In this document: one piece after another, positions 25,441 to 35,253 of the stretch
Layout: every line of letters begins with the position of its first letter
Position numbering within the stretch: the stretch's first letter is position 1
Assembly (NCBI RefSeq): GCF_001637225.1
Contig: NZ_LVJI01000001.1
Location: forward strand, 248,001-312,000
Direction: 5' to 3'
Length of the DNA stretch: 64,000 nt
Source of the DNA: Paenibacillus antarcticus
Lineage (GTDB): Bacteria; Bacillota; Bacilli; Paenibacillales; Paenibacillaceae
Notes under the pieces: generated by a model
Database searches by the model: none
What the model was told of the DNA's origin: nothing
The model's input: only the letters and a program-made list of their open reading frames with translations
Program-made: the position numbers and the translations under genes

Positions 25441-27309
25441 TTATTCATAATCATCTGTGTATCCGTCATGATTCTGGTTTTGGAAGAAGTCCAAGAATGG
25501 CTTCCCGTATTTGCGGAATTTCACTTCTCCAACACCTTTGATCTGCAGAATTTGTGACTCTGTCTGTGGACATACCACACTCATTTCACGCAATGTCGCA
25601 TCGTTAAAAATGATATAGGACGGTACATGTTCCTTACCCGCAAGCTCACGTCGAACGAGGCGTAATTGTTCAAATATCGTCTCATTAACTGCAGACGGTG
25701 AAATATCTCGACCTCTAGTCTTACTATAACTGCCTCCAACTGCTCCACTCGTCCGTGTTCGACGAGCAACTCGTTGCATGACCTGTCGTTGTCCTTTAAG
25801 TACATCAGCAGCTAATGGTTGAAGTTTTAATACCGGATATTGTCCTTCAGAGAGAGATAAATACCCGTCTGACGCCATTACGTTAATCACTTCTGAGATT
25901 TCCTTTTCCGTCCGATTGGACATCGCGCCATACGTGGATAGACTTTCGAATCCATACTGTAGTACTTTCTTGTTCCGAGATCCTTTGAGCACCGAAGCAA
26001 CCATCGATACACCATATCGTTCACGCATACGATGAATGCATGAGAATATCTTCTGAGCATCAATGGTCATATCGATAAGTTCCCTGTCATCCGTACAAGA
26101 ACTACATGTTCCACAAGGATTGCCTTCATGAACTTCCCCAAAATAATCTAACATAGCGTTACGTAAACAGCGATTGGTATAGCAATAATCTAACATTTGT
26201 TGCAGCTTTCGATAATCGTTATGTTTACGTTCATCATCTAATTGATTCTGCTCAATTAGGAACTTTTGAGTCATGATATCCTGCCCGCTGAACAGTAGGA
26301 TACATTGACTAGGTTCACCATCACGACCAGCGCGACCTGCCTCCTGTACGTAGGCTTCCATATTCTTCGGCATACTGTAGTGGATAACATAACGTACGTT
26401 AGATTTATCAATACCCATTCCAAAAGCATTGGTGGCTACGATCACCCGTATATCATCATACAGGAAGCCTTCCTGACTCGCTGCTCGCTCAATATCACTC
26501 ATCCCTGCATGATACCGACCTGCAGAAATGCCAGCACTCTGAAGACGCTCGTATAGTAAATCCACATCTTTGCGTGTTGCAGCGTAGATGATTCCTGTTT
26601 CATGAGCATGCTCTGCTGTATATGTCATAACGAACTCGCGCTTGTTCTCACCCCGTAGTACGGACATTGCCAGATTATCACGTCCGAGACCTGTAACAAA
26701 TACCTGTGGCTCTCGAAGACGTAATAATTTCACAATATCGTCCATGACTTCTGGCGTAGCCGTTGCGGTGAATGCAGCTACAATTGGCCGTTGCGAAAGC
26801 CCTTCGACAAATGGAGCAACTGATAGGTAACTTGTCCGGAAATCATGTCCCCATTGAGATACACAGTGTGCTTCATCTACGGCAATACAAGAAATCGGGA
26901 GATAAGACATTTGTTCGCGGAACCAATCCAGTTCCAGCCGTTCTGGTGCCACATACAGCAACTTCAGATCGCCTTGTGATGCTGCTCGGATTCGGTCATT
27001 AACTTCTTTTCCACTAAGCGTGCTGTTAATGAAAGCTGCAGATATTCCTGCGGTAGTAAGCGCATCTACTTGATCCTTCATTAATGAAATCAATGGTGAT
27101 ACGACGAGTGTAAGTCCAGGAAGCATCAATGCAGGAATTTGATAACAGATGGACTTTCCTCCACCCGTCGGCATAATCCCTAAAGTATCTCTGCTATCTA
27201 ATAAGCTTGATACAATATTTCTTTGACCTTCACGGAAATCCGGATAGCCATAATATTTCTGAAGATACGTCTGTGCACGATCCAAGGTCATAGATTCCAT
27301 TATCATCAT
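25441..27309 (-). CDS. recQ: ATP-dependent DNA helicase RecQ
   Basis: 622-aa 3'-5' helicase. Motif I is GIMPTGGGKSICYQIP, motif II VDEAHCVSQWGHDFR, and motif VI includes QEAGRAGRDGEPSQ. A zinc-binding region with Cys residues follows (CYTNRCLRN...CGTCSSC), then the winged helix and a C-terminal HRDC domain (VNETIFEQLRLVRRELA...). All expected domains are present. The first residues include several Met codons (MMIMESM), so the exact start is uncertain by up to six codons. Confidence 0.95.
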   Translation of the reverse strand: MMIMESMTLDRAQTYLQKYYGYPDFREGQRNIVSSLLDSRDTLGIMPTGGGKSICYQIPALMLPGLTLVVSPLISLMKDQVDALTTAGISAAFINSTLSGKEVNDRIRAASQGDLKLLYVAPERLELDWFREQMSYLPISCIAVDEAHCVSQWGHDFRTSYLSVAPFVEGLSQRPIVAAFTATATPEVMDDIVKLLRLREPQVFVTGLGRDNLAMSVLRGENKREFVMTYTAEHAHETGIIYAATRKDVDLLYERLQSAGISAGRYHAGMSDIERAASQEGFLYDDIRVIVATNAFGMGIDKSNVRYVIHYSMPKNMEAYVQEAGRAGRDGEPSQCILLFSGQDIMTQKFLIEQNQLDDERKHNDYRKLQQMLDYCYTNRCLRNAMLDYFGEVHEGNPCGTCSSCTDDRELIDMTIDAQKIFSCIHRMRERYGVSMVASVLKGSRNKKVLQYGFESLSTYGAMSNRTEKEISEVINVMASDGYLSLSEGQYPVLKLQPLAADVLKGQRQVMQRVARRTRTSGAVGGSYSKTRGRDISPSAVNETIFEQLRLVRRELAGKEHVPSYIIFNDATLREMSVVCPQTESQILQIKGVGEVKFRKYGKPFLDFFQNQNHDGYTDDYE

Positions 27310-27486
27310 TTATACTCCTTAATACACTTAATACACCAATAACAAATCTTCTTATAATATAAGTTTACTGGGCTTTGATCGAATGAGCAACCCAAGTAGG
27401 ATCACTCGACTTTCTATATCGTAGCATTGCACCATCACTCATGGTATTATTGGACAGGAAACCACATGAGGATGGAGAATTATGAT

Positions 27487-28461
27487 ATGAAGAATAAACA
27501 GCGTTCTGGCCAAGGCCAACAACAATCTTTTAATAAAAGCAAAAATAAACCAAACCCAACACAGCGTAATAACACATCCAATAACAAACAATATACGGTG
27601 AAGGAAAATGCTGAACTATTGGCATTTTTATTGAGCACGCTATCAAATATCGGACGCAACTCGGTTAAATCCATGTTAGCTCGCGGACAAATTTATGTGA
27701 ATGGTAAAGCTGTTACTGCCTATAATTTCCCACTAGAGTCCGGAAATACAGTAACTGTCTCTAAAGATAAGATTATAGAAGAAGTCCCACTGGTTGGACT
27801 CCGCATTCTGCATGAAGATGATGATATTATCGTTGTATATAAAGAAGCTGGTCTACTGTCCGTCGCCGCTTCTCAGGAAGATGAGCTCACAGCTTATCGT
27901 CAACTGACAGCACATGTCCGAGAAAAAAATCAAAGCAGTCGCATATTTGTAGTACATCGTCTTGACCGCGATACGTCGGGTGTAATGATGTTCGCCAAGA
28001 AAGAAGAAGTAAAGCAGAAGCTTCAGGACTCATGGCAGGATATGGTCAAAGAGCGTACTTATATTGCATTGGTTGAAGGCAAAGTTAAGAAACCTGAGGG
28101 CACGATTAAATCGTGGCTCAAGGAAAGTAGTACGTTAAAGATGTTTTCCAGCCCGCATCCCACTAACGCACAACTCGCGATAACACATTATAAAACATTA
28201 CAAACCAATAGTTATTTCTCTCTGCTCGCAGTTAATCTCGAAACAGGACGGAAGAACCAAATTCGAGTGCACATGGAGGACATTGGTCATCCAATTGCAA
28301 GTGATAAAAAATATGGTGCGAAGACAAGGAGTTTAGGTAGACTTGGCCTTCACGCACAAATATTGGCTTTTGAACACCCAACAACAGGTGAAGTCATGAC
28401 TTTTAAAACAGAAATTCCAAAGACATTCCTAAATCCTTTCAAAGATGCTCCCATTCAATAA
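27487..28461 (+). CDS. RluA-family 23S/tRNA pseudouridine synthase
   Basis: 324 aa. The Lys/Asn/Gln-rich leader (residues 1-38) is followed by an S4 RNA-binding domain (LAFLLSTLSNIGRNSVKSMLARGQIYVNGK). Then comes the catalytic domain with HRLDRDTSGVMMFAK, containing the invariant aspartate. The family signature GRKNQIRVHMEDIGHPIASDKKYG is also present. I start at ATG 27487, with a GGAG upstream; an ATG 60 nt earlier gives an odd His/Trp-rich extension. The target uridine cannot be told from sequence; RluD- and YlyB-like paralogues exist. Confidence 0.9.
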   Translation: MKNKQRSGQGQQQSFNKSKNKPNPTQRNNTSNNKQYTVKENAELLAFLLSTLSNIGRNSVKSMLARGQIYVNGKAVTAYNFPLESGNTVTVSKDKIIEEVPLVGLRILHEDDDIIVVYKEAGLLSVAASQEDELTAYRQLTAHVREKNQSSRIFVVHRLDRDTSGVMMFAKKEEVKQKLQDSWQDMVKERTYIALVEGKVKKPEGTIKSWLKESSTLKMFSSPHPTNAQLAITHYKTLQTNSYFSLLAVNLETGRKNQIRVHMEDIGHPIASDKKYGAKTRSLGRLGLHAQILAFEHPTTGEVMTFKTEIPKTFLNPFKDAPIQ

Positions 28462-28494
28462 AGAAATAACTTATGCGCAACCTTAGAGGTCAAT

Positions 28495-28552
28495 AAAGAA
28501 CCTGATCTATATTCATCCTACTTGGATAAGTATAGGCGAGGTTCTTTTTTTA
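28495..28552 (+). terminator. Terminator after the pseudouridine synthase gene
   Basis: AAAGAACCT pairs with AGGTTCTTT around an AT-rich inner stem, followed by a run of seven T residues. Confidence 0.8.
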
Positions 28553-28685
28553 TATAAATCTTCGCAAATATAAGTACACAACGTAATTTCAAAAAAAAGC
28601 ATACAAAAACATGCCAACGCCTTGCTTTTCTGATTATACCCAGTATAATACTTGGTATAAACTCAAACAAAGGAGACAATTAATC

Positions 28686-29024
28686 ATGAATATAAACCCC
28701 ATTGTATATGCCTCATTATGGACAGATGATTATTTAGATCTTCTCAATTATGCTAAGCAGTTAGGAGATCTCGCGTGGCAAGAAGAAATTATTGCGAAGC
28801 TGACATTCACTTCTGAAGAAATGATTCAGTCTCTCATGCTAGATGAAAAAAGAGCTGTGTTGTGGCAAGAATTTGATGCGATTAACGATAAACTTCTTGA
28901 AATATTTGATGAAATTGAACAGTCCCAAGATGACAGTGAGCTATTACGTTTGACGGAAAAAATGTGGGATTTGAAAATCCAGAGGGTTAATATTCATCAT
29001 AAGATTCGTTCAATAAATATCTAA
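28686..29024 (+). CDS. Small acidic helical protein, DYLDLLN-type (112 aa)
   Basis: Start ATG 28686 with AAAGGAGACAATTAATC. Residues 14-40 (DDYLDLLNYAKQLGDLAWQ...) are closely matched by the next gene product, showing a tandem paralogue. The rest (residues 41-112) is predicted highly helical with many Glu, Leu and Lys, and could form a coiled coil. No signal peptide, no cysteine. Not a family I can name; possibly a protein-interaction or sporulation-associated small protein of Paenibacillus. It is in a 1-kb area of small genes between rluA and the rhodanese. Confidence 0.75.
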   Translation: MNINPIVYASLWTDDYLDLLNYAKQLGDLAWQEEIIAKLTFTSEEMIQSLMLDEKRAVLWQEFDAINDKLLEIFDEIEQSQDDSELLRLTEKMWDLKIQRVNIHHKIRSINI

Positions 29025-29160
29025 TATAAATAAAAGACTTGAAGCAGACTACTTCGTTAGATATCTATTAATTTGATTTCATTTGAGAAACATTATCAAT
29101 TAGAAGATAGATATGGTACAATATTGTTCGAATCCACTTTGACGAAAAGGAGTCGAACAG

Positions 29161-29349
29161 ATGAAGACAGTAACGGCACAACATGCCGCTTTGCACATTG
29201 ATGACTATTTAGACCTTCTGAATTTGGCTAAAAAAGTAGACGATCTTAAATGGCAGAAAGAAATCATTCGTAAACTTACAAGAATGAACGATTCCAATTC
29301 ATCCTCTAAACCTAATGACTATGAGTCTAATCCCATACAACATCTATAG
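29161..29349 (+). CDS. Short paralogue of the preceding small protein (62 aa)
   Basis: The core HIDDYLDLLNLAKKVDDLKW then QKEIIRKLT aligns without gaps to residues 12-40 of the gene at 28686, with most positions identical. It lacks the helical extension and ends in a Ser/Asn-rich tail. The start ATG follows AAAGGAG with good spacing. This supports expression. Function unknown; it may be a single-domain version of the same module. Confidence 0.72.
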   Translation: MKTVTAQHAALHIDDYLDLLNLAKKVDDLKWQKEIIRKLTRMNDSNSSSKPNDYESNPIQHL

Positions 29350-29390
29350 ATACTATCGCACTTCTAAATATGTCATCTAAAAAATTTCAC

Positions 29391-29430
29391 ACCAGAAGGG
29401 GCTACCGAATATTCGGTAGCCCCTTCTGGT
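29391..29430. terminator. Perfect 40-bp palindrome between convergent genes
   Basis: Twenty-base arms ACCAGAAGGGGCTACCGAAT and complement with no spacer. It lies between the small plus-strand gene and the convergent rhodanese gene. There is no T-run immediately after it in the plus direction. On the minus strand a T-rich segment follows about eight bases on. Probably a bidirectional terminator or transcript-end stabiliser. Confidence 0.65.
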
Positions 29431-29448
29431 ATTCTATACTAAGTATAC

Positions 29449-29769
29449 TTACTTACCGAATACGACTGGGCCTTCCCATGCTAACATACCGCCCGACATA
29501 TTTATCACTTTATAACCTTGTTCAGTAAGGTACTCACAAGCTCTGGCACTACGACCACCACTACGACATACCATGATCGTTACCTGATTGGCATCAAGTT
29601 CTTGATGGCGTGCTGTTAACGTCCCAAGTGGAATATGCTTCGCTTGGGAGATATGGCCTGACTCCCACTCATCGTCTTCACGAACATCAATAATATCAAT
29701 CTTCTCACCTTTAGCTATCATTTCCTGAACTTCTTCAACATCCAATTCATTTACCGGTGTATTACTCAT
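29449..29769 (-). CDS. Rhodanese-like domain protein
   Basis: 106-aa single-domain rhodanese. The active-site loop CRSGGRSARAC contains the catalytic Cys (about residue 68), and IDVREDDEWESGHI is the substrate-side signature. These proteins transfer sulfane sulfur or bind persulfides in the cytoplasm. The start ATG at 29769 follows GGGAGTG. It is monocistronic, with no sulfur gene next to it to fix its role. Confidence 0.9.
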   Translation of the reverse strand: MSNTPVNELDVEEVQEMIAKGEKIDIIDVREDDEWESGHISQAKHIPLGTLTARHQELDANQVTIMVCRSGGRSARACEYLTEQGYKVINMSGGMLAWEGPVVFGK

Positions 29770-29846
29770 TTATGTCACTCCCTTTAATCCTTCATTCATC
29801 CATATAGGTTACTTTCTCATGGTAACATAAGTAGTTCACTTTATAA

Positions 29847-29876
29847 AACAAGCAGACCACGTGTGGTCTGCTTGTT
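29847..29876 (-). terminator. Terminator after odhB
   Basis: Fourteen-bp perfect stem AACAAGCAGACCAC with a 2-nt spacer and TTATTTT-like flank on the minus strand. Confidence 0.7.
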
Positions 29877-29895
29877 ATTATCAATATAATTGCTG

Positions 29896-31206
29896 TTATC
29901 CTTCAAGTAATAATGATTCAGGATCCTCTAGCATTTCCTTCACTGCAACTAAGAAACGTACAGCTTCACTACCATCTACGATACGATGATCATAGGAAAG
30001 TGCAATATACATCATCGGACGATTTTCCATTCTCTCCTGATCAATAGCAATCGGACGCAGTTGAATCTTATGCATTCCTAGAATACCTACCTGAGGCGTA
30101 TTAAGAATCGGTGTGGATAACAAGGATCCAAATACCCCGCCGTTAGTAATGGTAAAGGTACCTCCTTGCAATTCCGAGATGTTCAGTGTATTCGTACGCG
30201 CTTTTCCTGCTAACTCACCGATTGTTCTCTCTATTTCCGCAAATCCTAACCGTTCAGCATCACGTACAACAGGTACTACCAATCCCTCCTTGGCTGAGAC
30301 AGCAATTCCGATATCGTAGTATTTCTTAATAACAATATCTTCTCCATCAATTTCGGCATTAAGAAGAGGGAACTTCTTCAAAGCACCTACAACAGCCTTA
30401 GTAAAGAACGACATGAACCCAAGACCCACATCATGTTTCTCTTGGAAAGCTTGTTTACGTCTCTTACGAATATCTAGGATTGCAGTCATATCAACTTCAT
30501 TAAATGTCGTAAGCATAGCCGCTGTTCTTTGTGCTTCCACTAATCGTTTAGCAATCGTTGCACGACGACGTGACATACGTTCGCGTACTGTTGGTTTGGA
30601 GTTCTCAACCAACTCCGGCTTCGCTGCAACCACTGCTGGAGGACTTAGCTTATTAGCCTTATCTTGTCCATTTGAAGAAGAGTTCACCTTGTCACTAGGA
30701 GATTCGGAGTGATTACGAACATTTTCTTGATAGATACGACCCTTCGTATCGCGATCTTGCACCTGTTCTAGATCAATTCCACGTTCACGTGCTAATTTCC
30801 GGGCAGAAGGTGAAGCTGCTAAGAAAGATGCACTATCAGCAGCTGCTGAGGGTTCAGCAGCTCGTGTCATTGTAGCGACTGCAGCAGCTTTCTGCTCCGA
30901 CGCTTGCTGTTTCTTATTTTCAATCTGAGCAGGCTCTTTAGGAGATGATTCTCCAAGACTCGCTGCTTCCCCACCTGATTGGATTCGACCAATAACTTCA
31001 CCAATCTGAACGGTATCGCCTTCTTGTCTGAGAATTTTCTCTAATACCCCATCTTGCTCAGCACTGATCTCTAAATTTACTTTATCTGTCTCAAGTTCAA
31101 GAAGTACATCCCCAAGGTTAACGGAGTCCCCTTCTTTCACATGCCATTTGTATATCGTTCCTTCTGTAATGGATTCTCCCATTGCGGGTACAGTTATATT
31201 ATTCAA
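29896..31206 (-). CDS. odhB: 2-oxoglutarate dehydrogenase E2 (dihydrolipoyl succinyltransferase)
   Basis: 436-aa E2 core of the 2-oxoglutarate dehydrogenase complex. The lipoyl domain (residues 1-75) carries the lipoylated Lys in LETDKVNLE. Then an Ala/Ser-rich linker, an E1/E3-binding segment ([19 protein letters not shown]) and the acyltransferase domain with [13 protein letters not shown] near the end, the catalytic His-x3-Asp-Gly. It follows odhA by 30 bp. Lipoylation may draw on the lipoate ligase at 59003. Confidence 0.95.
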   Translation of the reverse strand: MNNITVPAMGESITEGTIYKWHVKEGDSVNLGDVLLELETDKVNLEISAEQDGVLEKILRQEGDTVQIGEVIGRIQSGGEAASLGESSPKEPAQIENKKQQASEQKAAAVATMTRAAEPSAAADSASFLAASPSARKLARERGIDLEQVQDRDTKGRIYQENVRNHSESPSDKVNSSSNGQDKANKLSPPAVVAAKPELVENSKPTVRERMSRRRATIAKRLVEAQRTAAMLTTFNEVDMTAILDIRKRRKQAFQEKHDVGLGFMSFFTKAVVGALKKFPLLNAEIDGEDIVIKKYYDIGIAVSAKEGLVVPVVRDAERLGFAEIERTIGELAGKARTNTLNISELQGGTFTITNGGVFGSLLSTPILNTPQVGILGMHKIQLRPIAIDQERMENRPMMYIALSYDHRIVDGSEAVRFLVAVKEMLEDPESLLLEG

Positions 31207-31236
31207 GTCTTCTACCTCCTCATGGACATATTAGTA

Positions 31237-34098
31237 TTATTTCGTCTGAATCGTTTCCTGTTGCAAGCGAAGTGCCAATGAAATAATCTGTTGTTGTTCA
31301 AAAATATGAACCTTCTGATAACCACTAGCCGTACTTGAGCGCTCAGGACGACCATTGTAAGATACGGTTACTCCGGCAGGAGATATCGCACGAATACGTG
31401 GTTCAATATAACGCCACGCCCCCATATTTTGAGGTTCTTCTTGAACCCACACGATCTCTTTAAGATTCGTTAATCGACCCAGTATTTCCTTCAATTCGCT
31501 CTCAGGGAACGGATAAAGTTGTTCTACACGTGCAATATGCACCCAGTCCGGACGTTTAACTTCTTCATTATCTAGAGCCTCTTCCAGTTCTACGGCAATT
31601 TTACCGGAGCACAGAAGTAAACGTTCTACGCTTTCAGGTTTTCCTCCTAGACCAAGTTGTTCCAATACCCGTTTGAACGATCCTTCACTGAACTCGGAAC
31701 TGGAAGAACCTACTCTAGGATTACGAATCAAGCTTTTCGGAGACATGATGATAAGCGGTCTTGCCTCTTCCGTCTCAGTAAGAGCTGCCTGACGACGCAA
31801 CAAATGGAAATACTGTGCAGCGCTAGTTAGGTTCGCTACAGTCATGTTATCGTCTCCTGATAATTGGAGAAAACGTTCGAGCCGCGCACTGGAGTGTTCA
31901 GGTCCTTGGCCCTCATATCCATGAGGTAGTAGCATAATCAGACTTGAATTCTGTGTCCATTTGGAACGTCCCGCTGAAATGAACTGATCCATTATCACTT
32001 GGGCACAGTTTGAGAAGTCACCATATTGCGCTTCCCAGATGACCATCGTTTCTGGTGAGAATACGTTGTATCCATACTCAAAACCAAGTACAGATGCTTC
32101 AGATAACGGGCTATTATGGATAGCAAAGGATGCCTTCGCTTGCGGCAATTCATGTAACGGACAATACGTCGCACCAGACTGCGGATCATGCAACACTAGA
32201 TTCCGATGTGCAAATGTCGCACGTTCCGCGTCTTGCCCACTGATACGAATAGGTTTGCCATCCGAAAGAATCGTTGCGAAAGCCAATGTCTCAGCAAGTC
32301 CCCAATCTACCTTCTCACCCTCATTCAAGGAACTGTTACGGCGTTCTAGAATACGTTGTAACTTCGGATAAACTGTAAATCCTTTAGGACGTTTCAGAAG
32401 ATCTTTATTAATCTGTTGAAGTTTATCCAATGATACTGCGGTAGATACAGGTTGTGGCAATTCAGGTACAAGAACAGCAATACTCTGCTGAGCCGCATTC
32501 TGTACATCATTTCGTTTCATTAGATCATAAGCATCCTTCATGCGATTAATGACACCTTGCTTGAGTTGCTCAGACTGCTCTTCCGTAATCCGTCCTTCGT
32601 TGGATAACTTCGTAGCATATATATTACTTACGCGTTCGTGATTTCTAACTTTTTGATATATCAATGGTTGAGTCGTATCTGGATCATCCGTTTCATTATG
32701 TCCATAGCGACGATACCCCACAAGATCAATCAAGAAGTCTTTCTTAAAGCGATTACGATATTCACTCGCCATACGCATAGCAGCAATACATGCTTCAGGA
32801 TCATCCGCGTTTACGTGAACGATCGGAATTTCATATCCTTTTGCTAAATCACTAGCGTAATGAGTGGAACGAGAGTCTTTACTCTCTGTCGTGAAACCTA
32901 GATTATTGTTCACAATAATATGAATGGTTCCACCGTTCTGGTATCCTGGTAATTTGGTGAAGTTCAATGTTTCCGCAACAATTCCTTCTCCTGGAAAAGC
33001 AGCATCACCGTGAATGAGAACCGTTGCCGCCTTGTTCACATCTTGTTTAGGATATCCAGGTTGTCCCCGATCTTCCTGAGCTGCACGGGCATACCCTTCT
33101 ACAACCGGATTAACGAACTCGAGGTGACTCGGGTTGTTCGCTAATGTAATTCTCGCTTCAAGCTCATTGCCATCTTTTAATAGACGGTTCGCTCCTAAGT
33201 GATATTTAACATCACCGGTCCAACCATAGTTGATACCTGTGGATCCCTCTGAAGGTATCAACTTTTTGTTCGGTGAATTATGGAACTCTGAGAAAATATT
33301 CTGATATGGCTTACCAAGTACATGCGCCAATACGTTCAATCTTCCCCGATGTGCCATTCCCATCAAAATATGCTTCGCACCACTACCTATCATTTGGCGT
33401 AACATTTCATCAAGCATTGGAACAAGGACATCATTCCCTTCAATAGAGAAACGTTTCTGTCCTACGAATGTTCGATGAAGAAACTCTTCAAATTGCTCTA
33501 CTTGATGTAATCGTTCTAGTAGTGTTGTACGTTCCTCTAAAGTCAGCCCAGGTGAAGGAGATTCGGCTTGAGTGTTTAACCAGTTCCGTTCTTCCTCCTC
33601 GTGTACATGACTAAATTCATAAGCTATAGTACCTGTATATAATTCATGAAGTCGCACAATAGCGTCCCATCCTGTAGTGACATCCTCAGGCGCATTATGC
33701 CAAATCAAGGAAGATGGAAACGCTTTTAAATCTTCTTGCGACAAATGATATCGTTCTGGTTGTAGCAGCCTTGTGTCAGATGCAGGACGAAGTCCAAGTG
33801 GATCTATGTCTGCCTGTAAATGACCATAGGCACGAATATTCCATACAAGCTTCCCAGCGTCCACACCTTTTTTCAACAAATTTCTGTCCCATGAAATACG
33901 ATCACTTGGTGCTTTCGGAGCCGAATCTTCATCAGTTATTGAAGTTGGTGCTCCCCACAAACCAAATAAATGTTGGAATGTTTCATCCACAGAAGTTGGA
34001 TTGTTTAGATACCGATCATACTGTTCATGTACATAACCAAGATTGGGGCCGTAATAAGTTTGCCACGGATCGCTAGTCTGTTGCTTATTCGTTATCAT
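31237..34098 (-). CDS. odhA: 2-oxoglutarate dehydrogenase E1 (thiamine-dependent)
   Basis: 953-aa TCA-cycle E1 that decarboxylates 2-oxoglutarate. The N-terminus YYGPNLGYVHEQYDRY is E1o-type. The TPP-binding segment is GDAAFPGEGIVAETLNF...IVNNNLGFTT, with LIDLVGYRRYGHNETDDP. The C-terminal transketolase-like domain contains LLPHGYEGQGPEHSSARLERFLQ. Length fits Bacillus OdhA. First gene of odhA-odhB. The odhA start at 34098 has GAGGTATATCCG. It is divergent to the YwaF-like gene across 286 bp. Confidence 0.96.
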   Translation of the reverse strand: MITNKQQTSDPWQTYYGPNLGYVHEQYDRYLNNPTSVDETFQHLFGLWGAPTSITDEDSAPKAPSDRISWDRNLLKKGVDAGKLVWNIRAYGHLQADIDPLGLRPASDTRLLQPERYHLSQEDLKAFPSSLIWHNAPEDVTTGWDAIVRLHELYTGTIAYEFSHVHEEEERNWLNTQAESPSPGLTLEERTTLLERLHQVEQFEEFLHRTFVGQKRFSIEGNDVLVPMLDEMLRQMIGSGAKHILMGMAHRGRLNVLAHVLGKPYQNIFSEFHNSPNKKLIPSEGSTGINYGWTGDVKYHLGANRLLKDGNELEARITLANNPSHLEFVNPVVEGYARAAQEDRGQPGYPKQDVNKAATVLIHGDAAFPGEGIVAETLNFTKLPGYQNGGTIHIIVNNNLGFTTESKDSRSTHYASDLAKGYEIPIVHVNADDPEACIAAMRMASEYRNRFKKDFLIDLVGYRRYGHNETDDPDTTQPLIYQKVRNHERVSNIYATKLSNEGRITEEQSEQLKQGVINRMKDAYDLMKRNDVQNAAQQSIAVLVPELPQPVSTAVSLDKLQQINKDLLKRPKGFTVYPKLQRILERRNSSLNEGEKVDWGLAETLAFATILSDGKPIRISGQDAERATFAHRNLVLHDPQSGATYCPLHELPQAKASFAIHNSPLSEASVLGFEYGYNVFSPETMVIWEAQYGDFSNCAQVIMDQFISAGRSKWTQNSSLIMLLPHGYEGQGPEHSSARLERFLQLSGDDNMTVANLTSAAQYFHLLRRQAALTETEEARPLIIMSPKSLIRNPRVGSSSSEFSEGSFKRVLEQLGLGGKPESVERLLLCSGKIAVELEEALDNEEVKRPDWVHIARVEQLYPFPESELKEILGRLTNLKEIVWVQEEPQNMGAWRYIEPRIRAISPAGVTVSYNGRPERSSTASGYQKVHIFEQQQIISLALRLQQETIQTK

Positions 34099-34384
34099 TG
34101 TCGGATATACCTCCGTCTTGAGCTATAATAGTTACTTTTGGAATAACTTTCTAAAATCTCATTCTTTGATCTCTTCTATTATAGTCCTTTGTAGACAATA
34201 GCTGAAATAACCATTTCATATAGTTATGATCTAATAAACAGATCGATCACATATCATATCTAAGATTTCCTACAGAAAAGATGTCTTTTACTAAACCCTC
34301 ACTGAATCATCCATAATTTTGGTAATATAATAGTAATACCCTTAATTCCCTATCTCCAATACGATTCATGAAAGGAGAATTTCA

Positions 34385-35149
34385 ATGCCAGATTCTTTTT
34401 TTGACTATCAAAGCGCAAATGCTTTCCACGCCTACTCCACAGCCCATCTCATTCAAATTGTCATTCTAATTATCCTATGCTTATTAATGTTCACACTGAG
34501 ATCCGCTATTAAAAGAAAGGCTTCAGCTAAAAGAACGATTCGTTATGTGATTGTTGGAATGTTGATATTATCAGAAGTCACGCTCAATATTTGGTATGTC
34601 TCACAAGGAATATGGCGTACCCGAACATCATTGCCCCTTGAATTATGTAGTGTAACTTTGTTATTAGCCATTATTATGCTTCTAACTAGAAGCCGTTTAT
34701 TGTATTCGATTGTTTTTTTCGCAGGAATGACAGGGGCACTTCAAGCTGTACTCACACCAAGCTTAGACTATACATATCCACATTTCCGATTTCTACAATT
34801 CTTCATTGCTCATTTCGCTATTATTCTTTCGGCATTATATATGACATGGGTTGAAGATTACAGACCAACCTGGAAATCGATCGGAGTCGCCTTGATTTTC
34901 TTAAATGTCCTTGCCGTTGTCGTCGGAATCATCAATTATATGATAGGTTCTAACTACATGTTCTTGATGCATAAACCACTTACGCCATCTATCATTGATT
35001 GGTTAGGTCCACATCCCTATTATTTATTATCCGAACAAGGTATTGCACTTCTTTTCTTCACAATACTGCACTTGTTATTCTTCGTATTACCTGGTTCGTG
35101 GAAGCAACATTCTCAAAAAAATAATTCAAAAGAAAAGTCTTATCTATAG
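34385..35149 (+). CDS. TIGR02206-family (YwaF-like) integral membrane protein
   Basis: 254 aa with about seven hydrophobic segments (first at HLIQIVILIILCLLMF, last at GIALLFFTILHLLFFVLP). Family landmarks are HLIQ, LPLELCSVT in the middle, and the short polar C-terminal tail. Function of the family is unknown. The start ATG follows GAAAGGAGAATTTCA. Monocistronic between the odhA promoter and a strong terminator. Confidence 0.82.
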   Translation: MPDSFFDYQSANAFHAYSTAHLIQIVILIILCLLMFTLRSAIKRKASAKRTIRYVIVGMLILSEVTLNIWYVSQGIWRTRTSLPLELCSVTLLLAIIMLLTRSRLLYSIVFFAGMTGALQAVLTPSLDYTYPHFRFLQFFIAHFAIILSALYMTWVEDYRPTWKSIGVALIFLNVLAVVVGIINYMIGSNYMFLMHKPLTPSIIDWLGPHPYYLLSEQGIALLFFTILHLLFFVLPGSWKQHSQKNNSKEKSYL

Positions 35150-35186
35150 GTTAGAGAAAATAGCGTGATCAATAAATGTTGAATGA

Positions 35187-35225
35187 AAAAATGGGTGAGT
35201 AGGAAACCCCCTACTCAACCATTTT
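35187..35225 (+). terminator. Bidirectional terminator after ywaF-like gene
   Basis: Sixteen-bp stem AAAATGGGTGAGTAGG with one mismatch, 6-nt loop, then TTTTGTT. It also faces the end of the convergent lipoprotein gene at 35254. Confidence 0.8.
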
Positions 35226-35253
35226 GTTCTACCCATAGCTATTTTAGACTGAA

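Noticed and set aside
29124..29140. GTTCGAATCCAC, resembling a tRNA T-loop
   Set aside because: No acceptor, D or anticodon arm can be built around it.
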